Shown: piece by piece, positions 53,838 to 63,546 of the stretch | How positions within the stretch are numbered: position 1 is the stretch's first letter | Layout of the letters: every line of letters starts with the position of its first letter | Source: JBOFZL01 sp051655155 | GTDB taxonomy: Bacteria; Bacillota; Clostridia; Peptostreptococcales; Filifactoraceae | Direction of reading: 5' to 3' | NCBI GenBank assembly: GCA_051655155.1 | Contig: JBOFZL010000031.1 | Span: 87,441 to 151,440, forward strand | DNA: 64,000 nucleotides | Position numbers and translations under genes: made by a program | The notes under the pieces: model-generated | Seen by the model: only the letters and a program-made list of their open reading frames with translations | What the model was told of the DNA's origin: nothing | The model's database searches: none

Positions 53838-54608
53838 ATGGGCAAATGTATCGCAGTCGTTGAGGTTGCATTGAAAAATAGTTTCGTATATAAACTAAAG
53901 TTATTATTTTACGCATTGATGGGAATTGTTCAGTTTGTGTTGTATTATTCTTTATGGAGATTCTTATATAAAAGTGGATCTACTGCTGAATATTCTCAAG
54001 TTCAAATAATGACCTATTTTATGCTTTCTTTTGTTATACAAAGTATCTTACCACGATGGATTGCCATGGATATTGGGTGGTTGGTTAGAAGTGGAGGTAT
54101 TTTGCAGACTTTTTTGAAACCGATTAATTTTCATCAATATTATTTGCTAAATAGCTTTGGTGATGTGATTTTTACATTGGGATTTATGGGATTTCCTGTT
54201 ATGATTCTTTCGATTTTTTCTGGTAATATCGTTTTTTGTGCAAATCCAATGTATTTTATTATTTCTCTGATTTTGGCGTATCTTATCGCTTTTCACTTGT
54301 TTTATATCATAGGCTTGTTTAGTTTCTGGCTCACTAATATTTGGGGGATCTTCATTACTTTTGAGTTTGTGTATCTTTTTTGCTCCGGTGCGTATATTCC
54401 ACTTCGATTGATGTCCGAAGGGGTGGTGAAATTTTTGAAAATGCTACCTTTTCGTTATATCGTTGATGTGCCGATAGGGTTTTATTTGGAGTCAAATTAT
54501 GACGAAAGTTTGCTAGTTATTCAATTGTTTTGGGTGTTAGGACTATATTTGGGAGCCAAGATATTATACAACAGAGCAGTGAAAAGATTAGAAGGGTTTG
54601 GGGGATAG
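53838..54608 (+). CDS. ABC-2 permease subunit 1
   Basis: 256 residues with about six membrane segments (VVEVALKNSFVYKLKLLFYALMGIVQFVLYYSLWRFLY near the N-terminus). It resembles the first permease of ABC-2 exporters that use two different membrane subunits. GGAG lies eight bases before the ATG; the in-frame TTG at 53817 overlaps no good site. It is followed by the second permease with a one-base gap. Confidence 0.8.
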   Translation: MGKCIAVVEVALKNSFVYKLKLLFYALMGIVQFVLYYSLWRFLYKSGSTAEYSQVQIMTYFMLSFVIQSILPRWIAMDIGWLVRSGGILQTFLKPINFHQYYLLNSFGDVIFTLGFMGFPVMILSIFSGNIVFCANPMYFIISLILAYLIAFHLFYIIGLFSFWLTNIWGIFITFEFVYLFCSGAYIPLRLMSEGVVKFLKMLPFRYIVDVPIGFYLESNYDESLLVIQLFWVLGLYLGAKILYNRAVKRLEGFGG

Positions 54609-54609
54609 T

Positions 54610-55374
54610 ATGAGAATTTACTTTGAATTATTTATTGCAAAACTTAAAATGCTAGCAATGTACAAACAAGATTTTTGTATAGGTATTTGTTCTTCATTAC
54701 TGGAATCAGTCTTTTCGCTTTTGTTCATTCAGTTTATTTTTGCAAATTTTGATTCAATTGGGGATGTATCTCAAAATGGAGCTAGATATTTGTATTTTTC
54801 TATTAGTTTTGCACAGTCTATGATACAGTTTTTATTTTTAGGACTTATAAGCTTTTCAGATATATATATTAGGGGTGGTGAGCTGGATGTAATTTATCTA
54901 AAACCTGTCAATGACATTGCATATGTGATTTTTGATAATATAAATATTAAAGAGATTCCAAATGTTTTGATTAGTATGGTTTTGTTTATATGGTCAATAA
55001 CTCAGCTTAACAGCCAGCTACATGGAAGAATATTATTGTTTCTATTGTCTTTTGTGGTAGTTGGTATTGTCTTTGCCTTTGCTATGCTTGTTAATTGTTT
55101 AAGTTTTAAATACAAGGATACTTTAATGGGAGTAAAGTTTATAATTGCACTTACAGATTTTGGACGCTATCCCCTTGAAATTTTTGGTTATATTTTGAAG
55201 ATGGTGATGACTTTGTTTTTTCCAATCGCATTGGCAAATTATATTCCGTTGCTATTTATTGATCATCTTTGGTTAGTTTCAATAATTTCATTTAGTGTGG
55301 TTATTATTTTAAACACAATGGCATTAAAGCTTTTTCGTTATTCAAGTCGTAGTTATGAAAGTTTAGGTTCTTAG
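54610..55374 (+). CDS. ABC-2 permease subunit 2
   Basis: 254 residues, about six membrane segments, including VISMVLFIWSITQLNSQ and GRYPLEIFGYILKMVMTLFFPIALANYIPL, a pattern shared with the second permease of the same exporter class. It starts two bases after the stop codon of the first permease with TGGGGGA upstream. The three genes 52827-55374 form one exporter operon. Confidence 0.8.
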   Translation: MRIYFELFIAKLKMLAMYKQDFCIGICSSLLESVFSLLFIQFIFANFDSIGDVSQNGARYLYFSISFAQSMIQFLFLGLISFSDIYIRGGELDVIYLKPVNDIAYVIFDNINIKEIPNVLISMVLFIWSITQLNSQLHGRILLFLLSFVVVGIVFAFAMLVNCLSFKYKDTLMGVKFIIALTDFGRYPLEIFGYILKMVMTLFFPIALANYIPLLFIDHLWLVSIISFSVVIILNTMALKLFRYSSRSYESLGS

Positions 55375-55400
55375 GTTTTTGGTTTATTTTATAAATTTCC

Positions 55401-55429
55401 TTGACGTAACAGACTTTTTATCTTATAAT
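55401..55429 (+). promoter_or_regulatory. promoter of the valS T-box unit
   Basis: TTGACG (55401-55406), 17-bp spacer, TATAAT (55424-55429). Confidence 0.85.
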
Positions 55430-55440
55430 CTATATAATTT

Positions 55441-55676
55441 AGAGGATAAGACTATGAAAAAGAGGTCTGGTATTGGAAGCATTAGAGAGCAAAATTCAGT
55501 GGCTGAAAGGTTTTGCAGTGGAAGGTATTAGATGTAGCTTTGGAGTCTTTTGGCTGAACTTAAGTAGGTCAAACGTATGCCTGCGTTAGAGGTTTTGAGT
55601 GCCAAGCTTTGCTTGGAATTAAGGTGGTACCGCGATTGTTGCCCTTCGTCCTTATATGGATGAAGGGCATTTTTAT
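55441..55676 (+). promoter_or_regulatory. T-box riboswitch (valine) upstream of valS
   Basis: The conserved T-box AAGGTGGTACCGCG is at 55621-55634. The Stem I AGAGAG motif is at about 55483, and a terminator hairpin ending in TTTTT (about 55639-55675, TGCCCTTCGTCC / GGATGAAGGGCA) follows. A valine GTA triplet at 55534-55536 is a candidate specifier codon, though the exact triplet needs folding. Uncharged tRNA-Val would open the terminator. Confidence 0.9.
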
Positions 55677-55694
55677 ATGTAAAGGAGTAGAACA

Positions 55695-58349
55695 ATGGCA
55701 AATTTAGCTAAGAATTATGATCCGAAGGAGTTTGAAAGAAGGATCTATACAATGTGGGAAGAAAAGGGATTCTTTGAAGGAAATCCTGTAGAGGGTAAGG
55801 AAGCCTATACTATTATGCTTCCTCCACCAAATATTACAGGGCAGCTTCACATGGGTCATGCTCTAGATCATACTTTGCAAGATATATTGATTAGACATAA
55901 GAGGATGGCAGGTTATAATGTTTTGTGGCAACCTGGAACAGACCATGCTTCTATTGCTACTGAGGTTAAGGTTGTTCAAAGGATATTTGAACAAGAGGGA
56001 CTTACTAAAGATCAAATAGGGCGTGAGGAGTTTTTAAAGCGTGCTTGGGCTTGGAGAGAAGAGTTTGGTGGTAGAATTGTTGACCAGATGAAGAAACTTG
56101 GGGATAGTTGCGATTGGGGCAAGGAACGTTTCACCATGGACGAAGGTTGTAATCAGGCAGTTACTGAGTTTTTTATAAAGCTTTATGAAGATGGTCATAT
56201 CTACAGAGGAAATAGGATAATTAACTGGTGTCCAGACTGTAAGACTTCTCTTTCTGATGCAGAGGTTGAGCATGAAGAGGTTGAAGGTATCTTCTTCCAT
56301 TTTTATTATATAATCAAGGAAACTGGCGAGAAGTTAGAAGTTGCAACTACAAGACCTGAAACGATTCTTGGAGATACGGCGGTAGCGGTAAATCCTAATG
56401 ATGAAAGATATGCACATTTAATTGGTAAAACGGTTACAGTTCCATTTGTGGATAGAGAAATTAAGATTATAGCAGATGACTATGTTGACATTGAGTTTGG
56501 AACAGGGGTAGTTAAGATAACACCTTGTCATGATCCTAACGATTTTGAAGTGGGGTTAAGACATGGCTTAGAGCAAATTAGAGTAATGAATGATGATGGT
56601 TCTATGAACGAGTTGTCAGGCAAATATCAAGGTTTAGGCAGATATCAATGTAGAAAGGCTATAATGGAAGATATGGAAGCTATGGGTCTTGTTGCCACAG
56701 TTAAGCCTCATGCTCATAACGTAGGACACTGTTATAGATGTAATAATGTAATCGAGCCTATAACTTCAAAACAATGGTTCGTTAAAATGGATGAGTTGGC
56801 ACAACCTGCTATTAAGGCCTTGGAAGATAAGGATTTTGAGTTAGTGCCTAATCGATTTGATAAGACTTACTATAACTGGCTTAATAATATAAGAGATTGG
56901 TGTATTTCAAGACAGCTATGGTGGGGACATAGGATACCGGCTTATTACTGTCAAGAGTGTGATGAGCTTATGGTAGGGAAAGCTGCTCCTTCAAAGTGTC
57001 CAAAATGTGGTGGAACTAAGATAGTTCAAGATGAAGATGTACTAGATACTTGGTTCTCGTCAGCACTATGGCCTTTTAGTACTTTAGGTTGGCCGGAAAA
57101 TACAGATTTGCTTAAGCAGTTTTATCCTACGAGCACTCTAGTTACTGGATATGATATTATTTTCTTTTGGGTAATAAGAATGGTGTTTGCAGCACTTTAT
57201 GCCACAGGGGAAGTACCTTTTAAGCATGTTTTAATCCATGGGCTTGTAAGAGATGGACAGGGACGTAAGATGTCAAAATCCCTAGGGAACGGGATAGATC
57301 CTTTGGAGATAATAGAGCAGTATGGCGCAGATGCTCTAAGGTTTACACTTGCAACAGGCAATTCACCGGGGAATGATATGAGATTTTATATGGAGAGAGT
57401 GGAATCATCAAGAAACTTTGCCAATAAAATTTGGAATGCAAGTAGATTTATATTGATGAACTTGGAAGATTATCCTAGAAAATCATTTGATAGAAAAGAA
57501 GTTGAAGCTGGTTTTGAACTTTCTGACAAGTGGATACTATCCAGATGTAATGAGGTAATTAAAGAAATTCAGGATAATATTGATAAGTTTGAGTTAGGGG
57601 TAGCAGCGGACAAGATATATGACTTTGCTTGGTCAGAGTTTTGCGACTGGTATATTGAGATGGTTAAGACAAGACTATACGGTGAGGAAAGTTTATCAAA
57701 GGATGCAGCCTTATATACTCTTATGTATGTACTAAACAATATTCTTAAACTTCTTCATCCATTTATGCCATTTATTACTGAGGAAATTTATGGCACAATA
57801 AATGAAGGTAAACACTTAATCGTTGCTCAATGGCCACAGTACAAGGTGGAAGATAAGTTTGAACTAGAAGAAAAACAAATGACCTTGGTTATGGAGACTA
57901 TAAGAGCTATCAGAAATGCAAGAGCAGATATGAACGTTCCACCATCTAAGAAGGCTATGGCAATGTTTGTAGCAGAGGGAGAGGTTAAAGAGGCTATAAA
58001 AGTGGCAGAGAGCTACTATATAAGCTTAGCTTCAGTATCTAAGTTAGAGTTTATAACTGAGGCTAAAGTTCCTGAAAATGCAGTGAGTCTAATTTCATCA
58101 GGAGCAAAGATATACCTTCCTTTGGCAGAGTTAATCGACTTTGATAAGGAAAGAGAAAGACTTAATAAGGAGAAGGATAAGCTTCAAGGAGAGATTAAGA
58201 GAGCAGAGGGAAAACTTGCGAACCAAGGCTTTGTTGCAAAAGCTCCCGAAAGTTTAATAGAAGAAGAAAAAGCTAAAATATTTAAGTTTAAGGAGATGCT
58301 AGAAGCAGTGGAAGAAAGATTAAGTTCTTTAGCGGCATCAATAAAGTAA
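55695..58349 (+). CDS. valS: valyl-tRNA synthetase
   Basis: Charges tRNA-Val with valine; 884 residues, class I synthetase. HIGH-type motif in PPPNITGQLHMGHAL near residue 43-57, editing domain (TTRPETILGDTAVAVNP), KMSKS in GRKMSKSLGNGIDPLE and a C-terminal coiled-coil tRNA-binding arm (DKERERLNKEKDKLQGEIKR). Controlled by the T-box directly upstream. AAGGAG precedes the ATG. Full length. Confidence 0.98.
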   Translation: MANLAKNYDPKEFERRIYTMWEEKGFFEGNPVEGKEAYTIMLPPPNITGQLHMGHALDHTLQDILIRHKRMAGYNVLWQPGTDHASIATEVKVVQRIFEQEGLTKDQIGREEFLKRAWAWREEFGGRIVDQMKKLGDSCDWGKERFTMDEGCNQAVTEFFIKLYEDGHIYRGNRIINWCPDCKTSLSDAEVEHEEVEGIFFHFYYIIKETGEKLEVATTRPETILGDTAVAVNPNDERYAHLIGKTVTVPFVDREIKIIADDYVDIEFGTGVVKITPCHDPNDFEVGLRHGLEQIRVMNDDGSMNELSGKYQGLGRYQCRKAIMEDMEAMGLVATVKPHAHNVGHCYRCNNVIEPITSKQWFVKMDELAQPAIKALEDKDFELVPNRFDKTYYNWLNNIRDWCISRQLWWGHRIPAYYCQECDELMVGKAAPSKCPKCGGTKIVQDEDVLDTWFSSALWPFSTLGWPENTDLLKQFYPTSTLVTGYDIIFFWVIRMVFAALYATGEVPFKHVLIHGLVRDGQGRKMSKSLGNGIDPLEIIEQYGADALRFTLATGNSPGNDMRFYMERVESSRNFANKIWNASRFILMNLEDYPRKSFDRKEVEAGFELSDKWILSRCNEVIKEIQDNIDKFELGVAADKIYDFAWSEFCDWYIEMVKTRLYGEESLSKDAALYTLMYVLNNILKLLHPFMPFITEEIYGTINEGKHLIVAQWPQYKVEDKFELEEKQMTLVMETIRAIRNARADMNVPPSKKAMAMFVAEGEVKEAIKVAESYYISLASVSKLEFITEAKVPENAVSLISSGAKIYLPLAELIDFDKERERLNKEKDKLQGEIKRAEGKLANQGFVAKAPESLIEEEKAKIFKFKEMLEAVEERLSSLAASIK

Positions 58350-58392
58350 GCTTATATTAAGAAAAAGTGTAAGGCAAAATATAAAAATAAAG

Positions 58393-58427
58393 AAAGGCTA
58401 AGAGTTAAAATTCTTAGTCTTTTTTTA
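58393..58427 (+). terminator. terminator after valS
   Basis: 11-base stem (58393-58403 / 58412-58422, one G-U) and T-run. Confidence 0.85.
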
Positions 58428-58798
58428 TAATAAAACTTAGGTGTTGATGATAGAAAATATAGTAAAATTTTAAATGATAAAAAAATTAAGTATTTATGAA
58501 GCTTGGTTTATCATAAAAATATTGTATTTTTTCTTATATTAACTCACTTACTTATTGATTATTTAAATTTGGCTTATTATGGAATAAGAAAAGATCTTTA
58601 AAAAAATGCTAGTGATTGGTTGAACTAATCCAATTAGCGATTGGTTATCAGGTATGAGGCAGTTTTAAATTTTTATTGGCTATTGATATTTTTATTGTGG
58701 AAGAAAAATTAATTTTCTAGTATAATGAAAATGAAATGAATTTGAAGATAGGTTAGATTTGATTAGAAAGTATAAAATTTGAGGAAGAAGGTGTTTTG
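58428..58798. other. regulatory region of the hut operon
   Basis: Between the valS terminator and hutH. It includes a 12-nt direct repeat (TAGYGATTGGTT at 58610-58621 and 58635-58646, 25 bp apart, about 2.4 helical turns). A TATAAT at 58721-58726 is a candidate -10 without a good -35. This arrangement suggests activator-dependent control; the regulator is not in the window. Confidence 0.45.
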
Positions 58799-60328
58799 AT
58801 GAAGAGTATTGTTATTACAGGTAATAGTCTTACTTTAGAAGAGATGGTTGCTGTTTGCAGGGAAGGTGTAAATGTTAAGCTCTCTGATGAGGCTAAGGGT
58901 AAGGTTCTTGCTTCTAGAAAAATTGTGGATGATTTTGTGAATAATGAGGCTGTAATATATGGAATAACCACGGGTTTTGGTAAGTTTAGCAATGTTAGTA
59001 TTTCAAAGGACGAGGCGAAACTTCTTCAGAAAAATTTAATTGTAACTCATGCAGTAGGTGCGGGAGATCCTTTTACTGAGGATATTGCTAGAGGGATATT
59101 ATTGCTTAGAATCAATAATCTTTCTAAAGGTTACTCAGGGGTAGAACTTAAAACTATTGAAACTATGGTGGATATGCTTAACAAAGGGGTAACACCTGTT
59201 ATTCCTGAAAAGGGTTCTTTAGGTTCTAGTGGAGATTTGGCACCTCTTTCTCATATGGTTTTACCTATGATAGGTTTGGGAGAGGCTTGTTATAAAGGAG
59301 AGAGATTGTTAGGCGCAGAGGCTATGAAGAGAGCAGGTATTGATACCATAGAGCTTACTTCTAAGGAAGGTCTTGCACTTATTAATGGAACGCAAGCTAT
59401 GACGTCTGTGGGAGCGCTTACTACCTGGGATGCAATTCAGTTAGCAAAGATTGCTGATATAGTGGGGGCTCTTAGTGTGGAGGCTCACTATGGTATTACC
59501 ACAGCCTATGACCATAAGGTCCACGATGTTAGACCACATAGGGGGCAGGGGGATACAGCAAGAATATTGTTGGAACTTTTAGAAGGCAGTAAAAATACTA
59601 CAAAACAGGGAGAAATTCGTGTTCAAGACGCCTATTCTCTAAGATGTATGCCACAGGTTCATGGAGCTAGCAAGGATGCGATAAATTATGTTAAGTCTAA
59701 GGTTGAAATTGAAATGAATTCTGTTACAGATAATCCAATTATTTTTCCAGAGACCTTAGAGGGTATTTCAGGAGGTAATTTTCATGGGCAACCAATGGCA
59801 TTAAGCTTTGATTTCTTAGGGATTGCCATTGCAGAATTGGCAAATATTTCTGAAAGAAGGCTTGAAAGATTGGTTAATCCAGCACTTAGTGAATTGCCTG
59901 CATTTTTAGTTAAAAACGGAGGACTTAATTCAGGGTTCATGATAGTGCAGTACTCAGCTGCAGCTCTTGTTTCAGAAAATAAAGTGCTTGCGCATCCGGC
60001 TTCTGTGGATAGTATTCCATCTTCGGCAAATCAAGAGGATCATGTTTCTATGGGTACAATTGCAGCCCGTAAAGCTAAGGAAATATTGGGAAATGCAAGA
60101 AGAGTATTGGCTATGGAACTTATGGGGGCCTGTCAAGGTGTTGATTTAAGAGGAAATAAGGGTTTAGGAAAAGGTACAAATGTAGCATATGAACTTACAA
60201 GGAATGTTTGTAAGAAGCTTGAGGAAGATAGACCACTTTATGAGGATATTAATGCTTGTGAGTCTATTCTTATTGATGAAAGTCTTGTTAAGGCAGTGGA
60301 AAGTGTGGTAGGAGAACTTAATTTCTAA
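58799..60328 (+). CDS. hutH: histidine ammonia-lyase
   Basis: Removes ammonia from L-histidine to give urocanate; first step of histidine degradation. 509 residues, typical. The catalytic MIO cofactor site reads GSLGSSGDLAPLSH, so the triad is Ser143-Ser144-Gly145 instead of the common Ala-Ser-Gly. ITTGFGKFSN, INGTQAMTS and NPIIFPETLEGISGGNFHGQP match the family. ATG 58799 is chosen over TTG 58796. Followed 10 bp later by hutU. Confidence 0.95.
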   Translation: MKSIVITGNSLTLEEMVAVCREGVNVKLSDEAKGKVLASRKIVDDFVNNEAVIYGITTGFGKFSNVSISKDEAKLLQKNLIVTHAVGAGDPFTEDIARGILLLRINNLSKGYSGVELKTIETMVDMLNKGVTPVIPEKGSLGSSGDLAPLSHMVLPMIGLGEACYKGERLLGAEAMKRAGIDTIELTSKEGLALINGTQAMTSVGALTTWDAIQLAKIADIVGALSVEAHYGITTAYDHKVHDVRPHRGQGDTARILLELLEGSKNTTKQGEIRVQDAYSLRCMPQVHGASKDAINYVKSKVEIEMNSVTDNPIIFPETLEGISGGNFHGQPMALSFDFLGIAIAELANISERRLERLVNPALSELPAFLVKNGGLNSGFMIVQYSAAALVSENKVLAHPASVDSIPSSANQEDHVSMGTIAARKAKEILGNARRVLAMELMGACQGVDLRGNKGLGKGTNVAYELTRNVCKKLEEDRPLYEDINACESILIDESLVKAVESVVGELNF

Positions 60329-60338
60329 GGAGGATTAT

Positions 60339-62360
60339 ATGGATAATATAAATATTTCTAGAGCGATGACTATTAAATTAGAAGCTGATTTGCCAAATAT
60401 GCCAAAGTTCCAAGAAGGGATAAGGCGAGCTCCAGATAGAGGTTTTACCTTGACTAAGGAGCAAACTAAGGTGGCATTAAAAAATGCACTCAGATATGTG
60501 CCGGAAGAATTGCATAAAACTTTAGCTGGGGAATTTTTAGAAGAGTTAAGAACAATGGGAAGAATTTATGGTTATAGATATAGACCAGAGGGTAGAATTT
60601 ATGGACGAGGTATAGAGGAGTATAAGGGGAGATGTATTGAGGGTAAGGCTTTTCAAGTTATGATAGATAACAACTTAGATTTTGAGATAGCTCTTTATCC
60701 TTATGAACTGGTTACTTATGGAGAAACAGGACAGGTTTGTCAAAACTGGATGCAATATAGATTGATTAAAAGATATTTGGAAGAGCTAACTCAGGAGCAG
60801 ACATTAGTAATTGAGTCAGGACATCCTCTAGGTTTATTTAAGTCTAAACCGGAAGCACCAAGGGTAGTTATTACTAATGGACTTATGGTGGGAATGTTTG
60901 ATAATAATAAGGACTTCCATGTTGCTACTCAAATGGGAGTAGCAAATTATGGACAGATGACAGCAGGTGGTTGGATGTATATAGGGCCACAAGGTATTGT
61001 TCACGGAACTTTCAATACTATATTGAATGCAGGAAGAATGAAGTTGGGTATAGGTTCTGACGAGGATTTGGCAGGAGTGCTGTTTGTGACTTCTGGACTT
61101 GGAGGTATGAGTGGGGCTCAACCGAAGGCAATTGAAATTGCCAACGGAGTTGGTATTATTGCAGAGGTGGACTATTCCAGAATAGTTACTCGTCATTCTC
61201 AAGGTTGGGTTTCAGTTATTACAGATAGTTGTGAAGAAGCCTTTAATGTGGCAAAGGAGTATATGGACAAGAAAGAGCCTATGTCTATTGCTTATCATGG
61301 AAATATAGTGGATTTATTAGAATATGCAGTAGAGCATAATATTCATATTCCATTACTTTCTGACCAAACTTCCTGTCATGCGGTTTATGAGGGTGGATAC
61401 TGTCCACAGGGCATAAGCTTTGAGGAAAGAACCAAATTGTTGCAAACAGATAAGTTAAAGTTTGATAAGTTGGTGGATGATACCTTAGTTAAACATTTTA
61501 AGGCTATAAAGAGTTTGGTGGCTAAAGGAACTTACTTCTTTGATTATGGGAACGCTTTTATGAAGTCTGTATTTGATGCTGGGGTTATGGAGATTTCTAA
61601 GAACGGTATTGACGAAAAAGATGGCTTTATTTGGCCTTCGTATGTGGAAGATATTATGGGGCCTGAATTATTTGATTATGGATATGGACCATTTAGATGG
61701 GTCTGCTTAAGTGGGAAGGAAGAGGATTTAAGAAAGACTGATGAAGCGGCAATGTCTTGTATTGATCCAACGAGAAGAGCTCAAGACAGAGATAATTATA
61801 TATGGATTAAGGATGCAGAGAAGAATAAGTTGGTAGTAGGTACAAAAGCAAGAATACTTTACCAAGATGCTTATGGTAGACAAAAAATAGCACTGAAATT
61901 TAATGAGATGATAAGAAATGGTGAAATTGGACCTGTTATGTTAGGACGAGATCATCATGATGTAAGTGGAACAGATTCTCCATTTAGAGAAACATCCAAT
62001 ATCAAGGATGGAAGCAATGTTATGGCTGATATGGCTACCCAGTGTTTTGCAGGTAATGCTGCAAGGGGAATGAGTCTTATTGCTCTGCATAATGGTGGGG
62101 GAGTAGGAATAGGTAAGTCCATAAACGGTGGTTTTGGCATGGTTTTAGATGGGTCTGATAGGGCAGGAGAGATAATTGCCAATGCAATGCTATGGGATGT
62201 TATGGGTGGTGTTGCTAGACGGAATTGGGCACGTAATGAAAATGCAATTAGTACTTCGATAGAGTATAATAAGATAAATGAGGGAACAGATCATATAACA
62301 ATACCATATATAGCAAATGATGAACTTGTTGATGAGGAAGTATCAAAACTTTTCAGATAG
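60339..62360 (+). CDS. hutU: urocanate hydratase, long form
   Basis: Converts urocanate to 4-imidazolone-5-propionate using bound NAD. 673 residues, roughly 110 longer than the common proteobacterial/Bacillus form, with extra sequence at the N-terminus; long forms occur in Clostridia and Fusobacteria. Conserved stretches: GQVCQNWMQYRLIK, GGWMYIGPQGIVHGTFNTIL, FVTSGLGGMSGAQPKA, RDHHDVSGTDSPFRETSNIKDGSN. GGAGGA precedes the ATG. Confidence 0.93.
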   Translation: MDNINISRAMTIKLEADLPNMPKFQEGIRRAPDRGFTLTKEQTKVALKNALRYVPEELHKTLAGEFLEELRTMGRIYGYRYRPEGRIYGRGIEEYKGRCIEGKAFQVMIDNNLDFEIALYPYELVTYGETGQVCQNWMQYRLIKRYLEELTQEQTLVIESGHPLGLFKSKPEAPRVVITNGLMVGMFDNNKDFHVATQMGVANYGQMTAGGWMYIGPQGIVHGTFNTILNAGRMKLGIGSDEDLAGVLFVTSGLGGMSGAQPKAIEIANGVGIIAEVDYSRIVTRHSQGWVSVITDSCEEAFNVAKEYMDKKEPMSIAYHGNIVDLLEYAVEHNIHIPLLSDQTSCHAVYEGGYCPQGISFEERTKLLQTDKLKFDKLVDDTLVKHFKAIKSLVAKGTYFFDYGNAFMKSVFDAGVMEISKNGIDEKDGFIWPSYVEDIMGPELFDYGYGPFRWVCLSGKEEDLRKTDEAAMSCIDPTRRAQDRDNYIWIKDAEKNKLVVGTKARILYQDAYGRQKIALKFNEMIRNGEIGPVMLGRDHHDVSGTDSPFRETSNIKDGSNVMADMATQCFAGNAARGMSLIALHNGGGVGIGKSINGGFGMVLDGSDRAGEIIANAMLWDVMGGVARRNWARNENAISTSIEYNKINEGTDHITIPYIANDELVDEEVSKLFR

Positions 62361-62389
62361 TAAAATTAAAATATTAAAGGAGAAGGATT

Positions 62390-63301
62390 ATGTCAAAACT
62401 TTTAGAATGTATACCAAATTTTAGTGAAGGAAGAAATCAAGAAGTAATTGATAAGCTTGTGGCAGCAGCAAATTCAGTACCGGGAGCAGCACTTATGGAT
62501 CATTCATCAGATCCAAACCACAATAGATCGGTTTTTACTATTGTAGGAAATCCAGATGCCGTAGCAGAAACAGCGTTTCAATTAGCTAAAACTGCTATGG
62601 AAAATATAGATATGACTAAACATACAGGAGAGCATCCAAGAATGGGAGCAACAGATGTTATTCCTTTTGTACCTGTTTTAAATATGACTACAGAAGAGTG
62701 TGTGGAAATATCTAAGAAGGTGGCAAAGAGAGTATGGGAGGAATTGGCTATTCCAAGCTTCTTGTACGAAGATTCTTGCCAGACAGAAGAAAGAAGAAAT
62801 CTTGCTAAGGTTAGAAAAGGTCAATTTGAAGGGATGAGTGAAAAGCTACTTCAAGAGGAGTGGGCACCAGATTTTGGCGAAAGAAAGATTCACCCAACAG
62901 CAGGGATTACTGCTATAGGAGCGAGAATGCCGTTAGTAGCCTACAATGTAAATTTAGATACTGATAATATCGAGATAGCGAATGCCATAGCTAAGTCAAT
63001 TAGAGGTTCAAGTGGTGGTTATAAGCACTGCAAAGCTATAGGGATAATGCTAGAAGATAGAAATATTGCTCAGGTTTCAATGAATATGGTAAATTATGAG
63101 GGAACACCATTATATAGAGTATTTGAAACTATAAAGTTTGAGGCAGCTAGATGGGGCGTTTCAGTTATTGGTAGTGAGCTTATAGGGCTTGCACCTGCAA
63201 AGGCGCTTGTTGATTGTGCTGAGTATTATTTGAAGATTGAGGATTTCAATTATGATAAACAAGTTTTGGAAAATCCTGTACTAAAATTGTTGTCAAAATA
63301 A
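62390..63301 (+). CDS. ftcD: glutamate formimidoyltransferase
   Basis: Transfers the formimino group of N-formimino-L-glutamate to tetrahydrofolate, giving glutamate. 303 residues, the transferase half alone without a cyclodeaminase domain. Motifs: ECIPNFSEGRNQEVID, DHSSDPNHNRSVFTIVG, HTGEHPRMGATDVIPFVP. AGGAGAAGG upstream. The imidazolonepropionase (hutI) gene expected between hutU and this step is absent from the window. Confidence 0.93.
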   Translation: MSKLLECIPNFSEGRNQEVIDKLVAAANSVPGAALMDHSSDPNHNRSVFTIVGNPDAVAETAFQLAKTAMENIDMTKHTGEHPRMGATDVIPFVPVLNMTTEECVEISKKVAKRVWEELAIPSFLYEDSCQTEERRNLAKVRKGQFEGMSEKLLQEEWAPDFGERKIHPTAGITAIGARMPLVAYNVNLDTDNIEIANAIAKSIRGSSGGYKHCKAIGIMLEDRNIAQVSMNMVNYEGTPLYRVFETIKFEAARWGVSVIGSELIGLAPAKALVDCAEYYLKIEDFNYDKQVLENPVLKLLSK

Positions 63302-63313
63302 TAAGAGTTTAGT

Positions 63314-63355
63314 AAGTAGGTACAAGATAGGTTACCCCCTTTTTTGTACCTGCTT
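63314..63355 (+). terminator. weak terminator after ftcD
   Basis: 12-base stem (63314-63325 / 63344-63355, one G-U) without a clear U-run. Confidence 0.5.
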
Positions 63356-63491
63356 ATATATTAAGGAGAAAATAACCTTGAATAGGTTTGCAGACCAAAA
63401 AGTTCAATTAAGACCATCTAATCAGTTTTATTCAAAAGTGTAACATATGTATTGAAATTAAAAAATAGGAGAACAAAAAATATAAAATATA

Positions 63492-63520
63492 TTGACTTCT
63501 AGATCCATATAGGGTACTCT
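63492..63520 (+). promoter_or_regulatory. candidate promoter of the small membrane-anchored protein
   Basis: TTGACT (63492-63497), 17-bp spacer, TACTCT (63515-63520), a moderate match. Confidence 0.4.
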
Positions 63521-63546
63521 AAAAAAACAAAAAAAGGAAGATGTTT

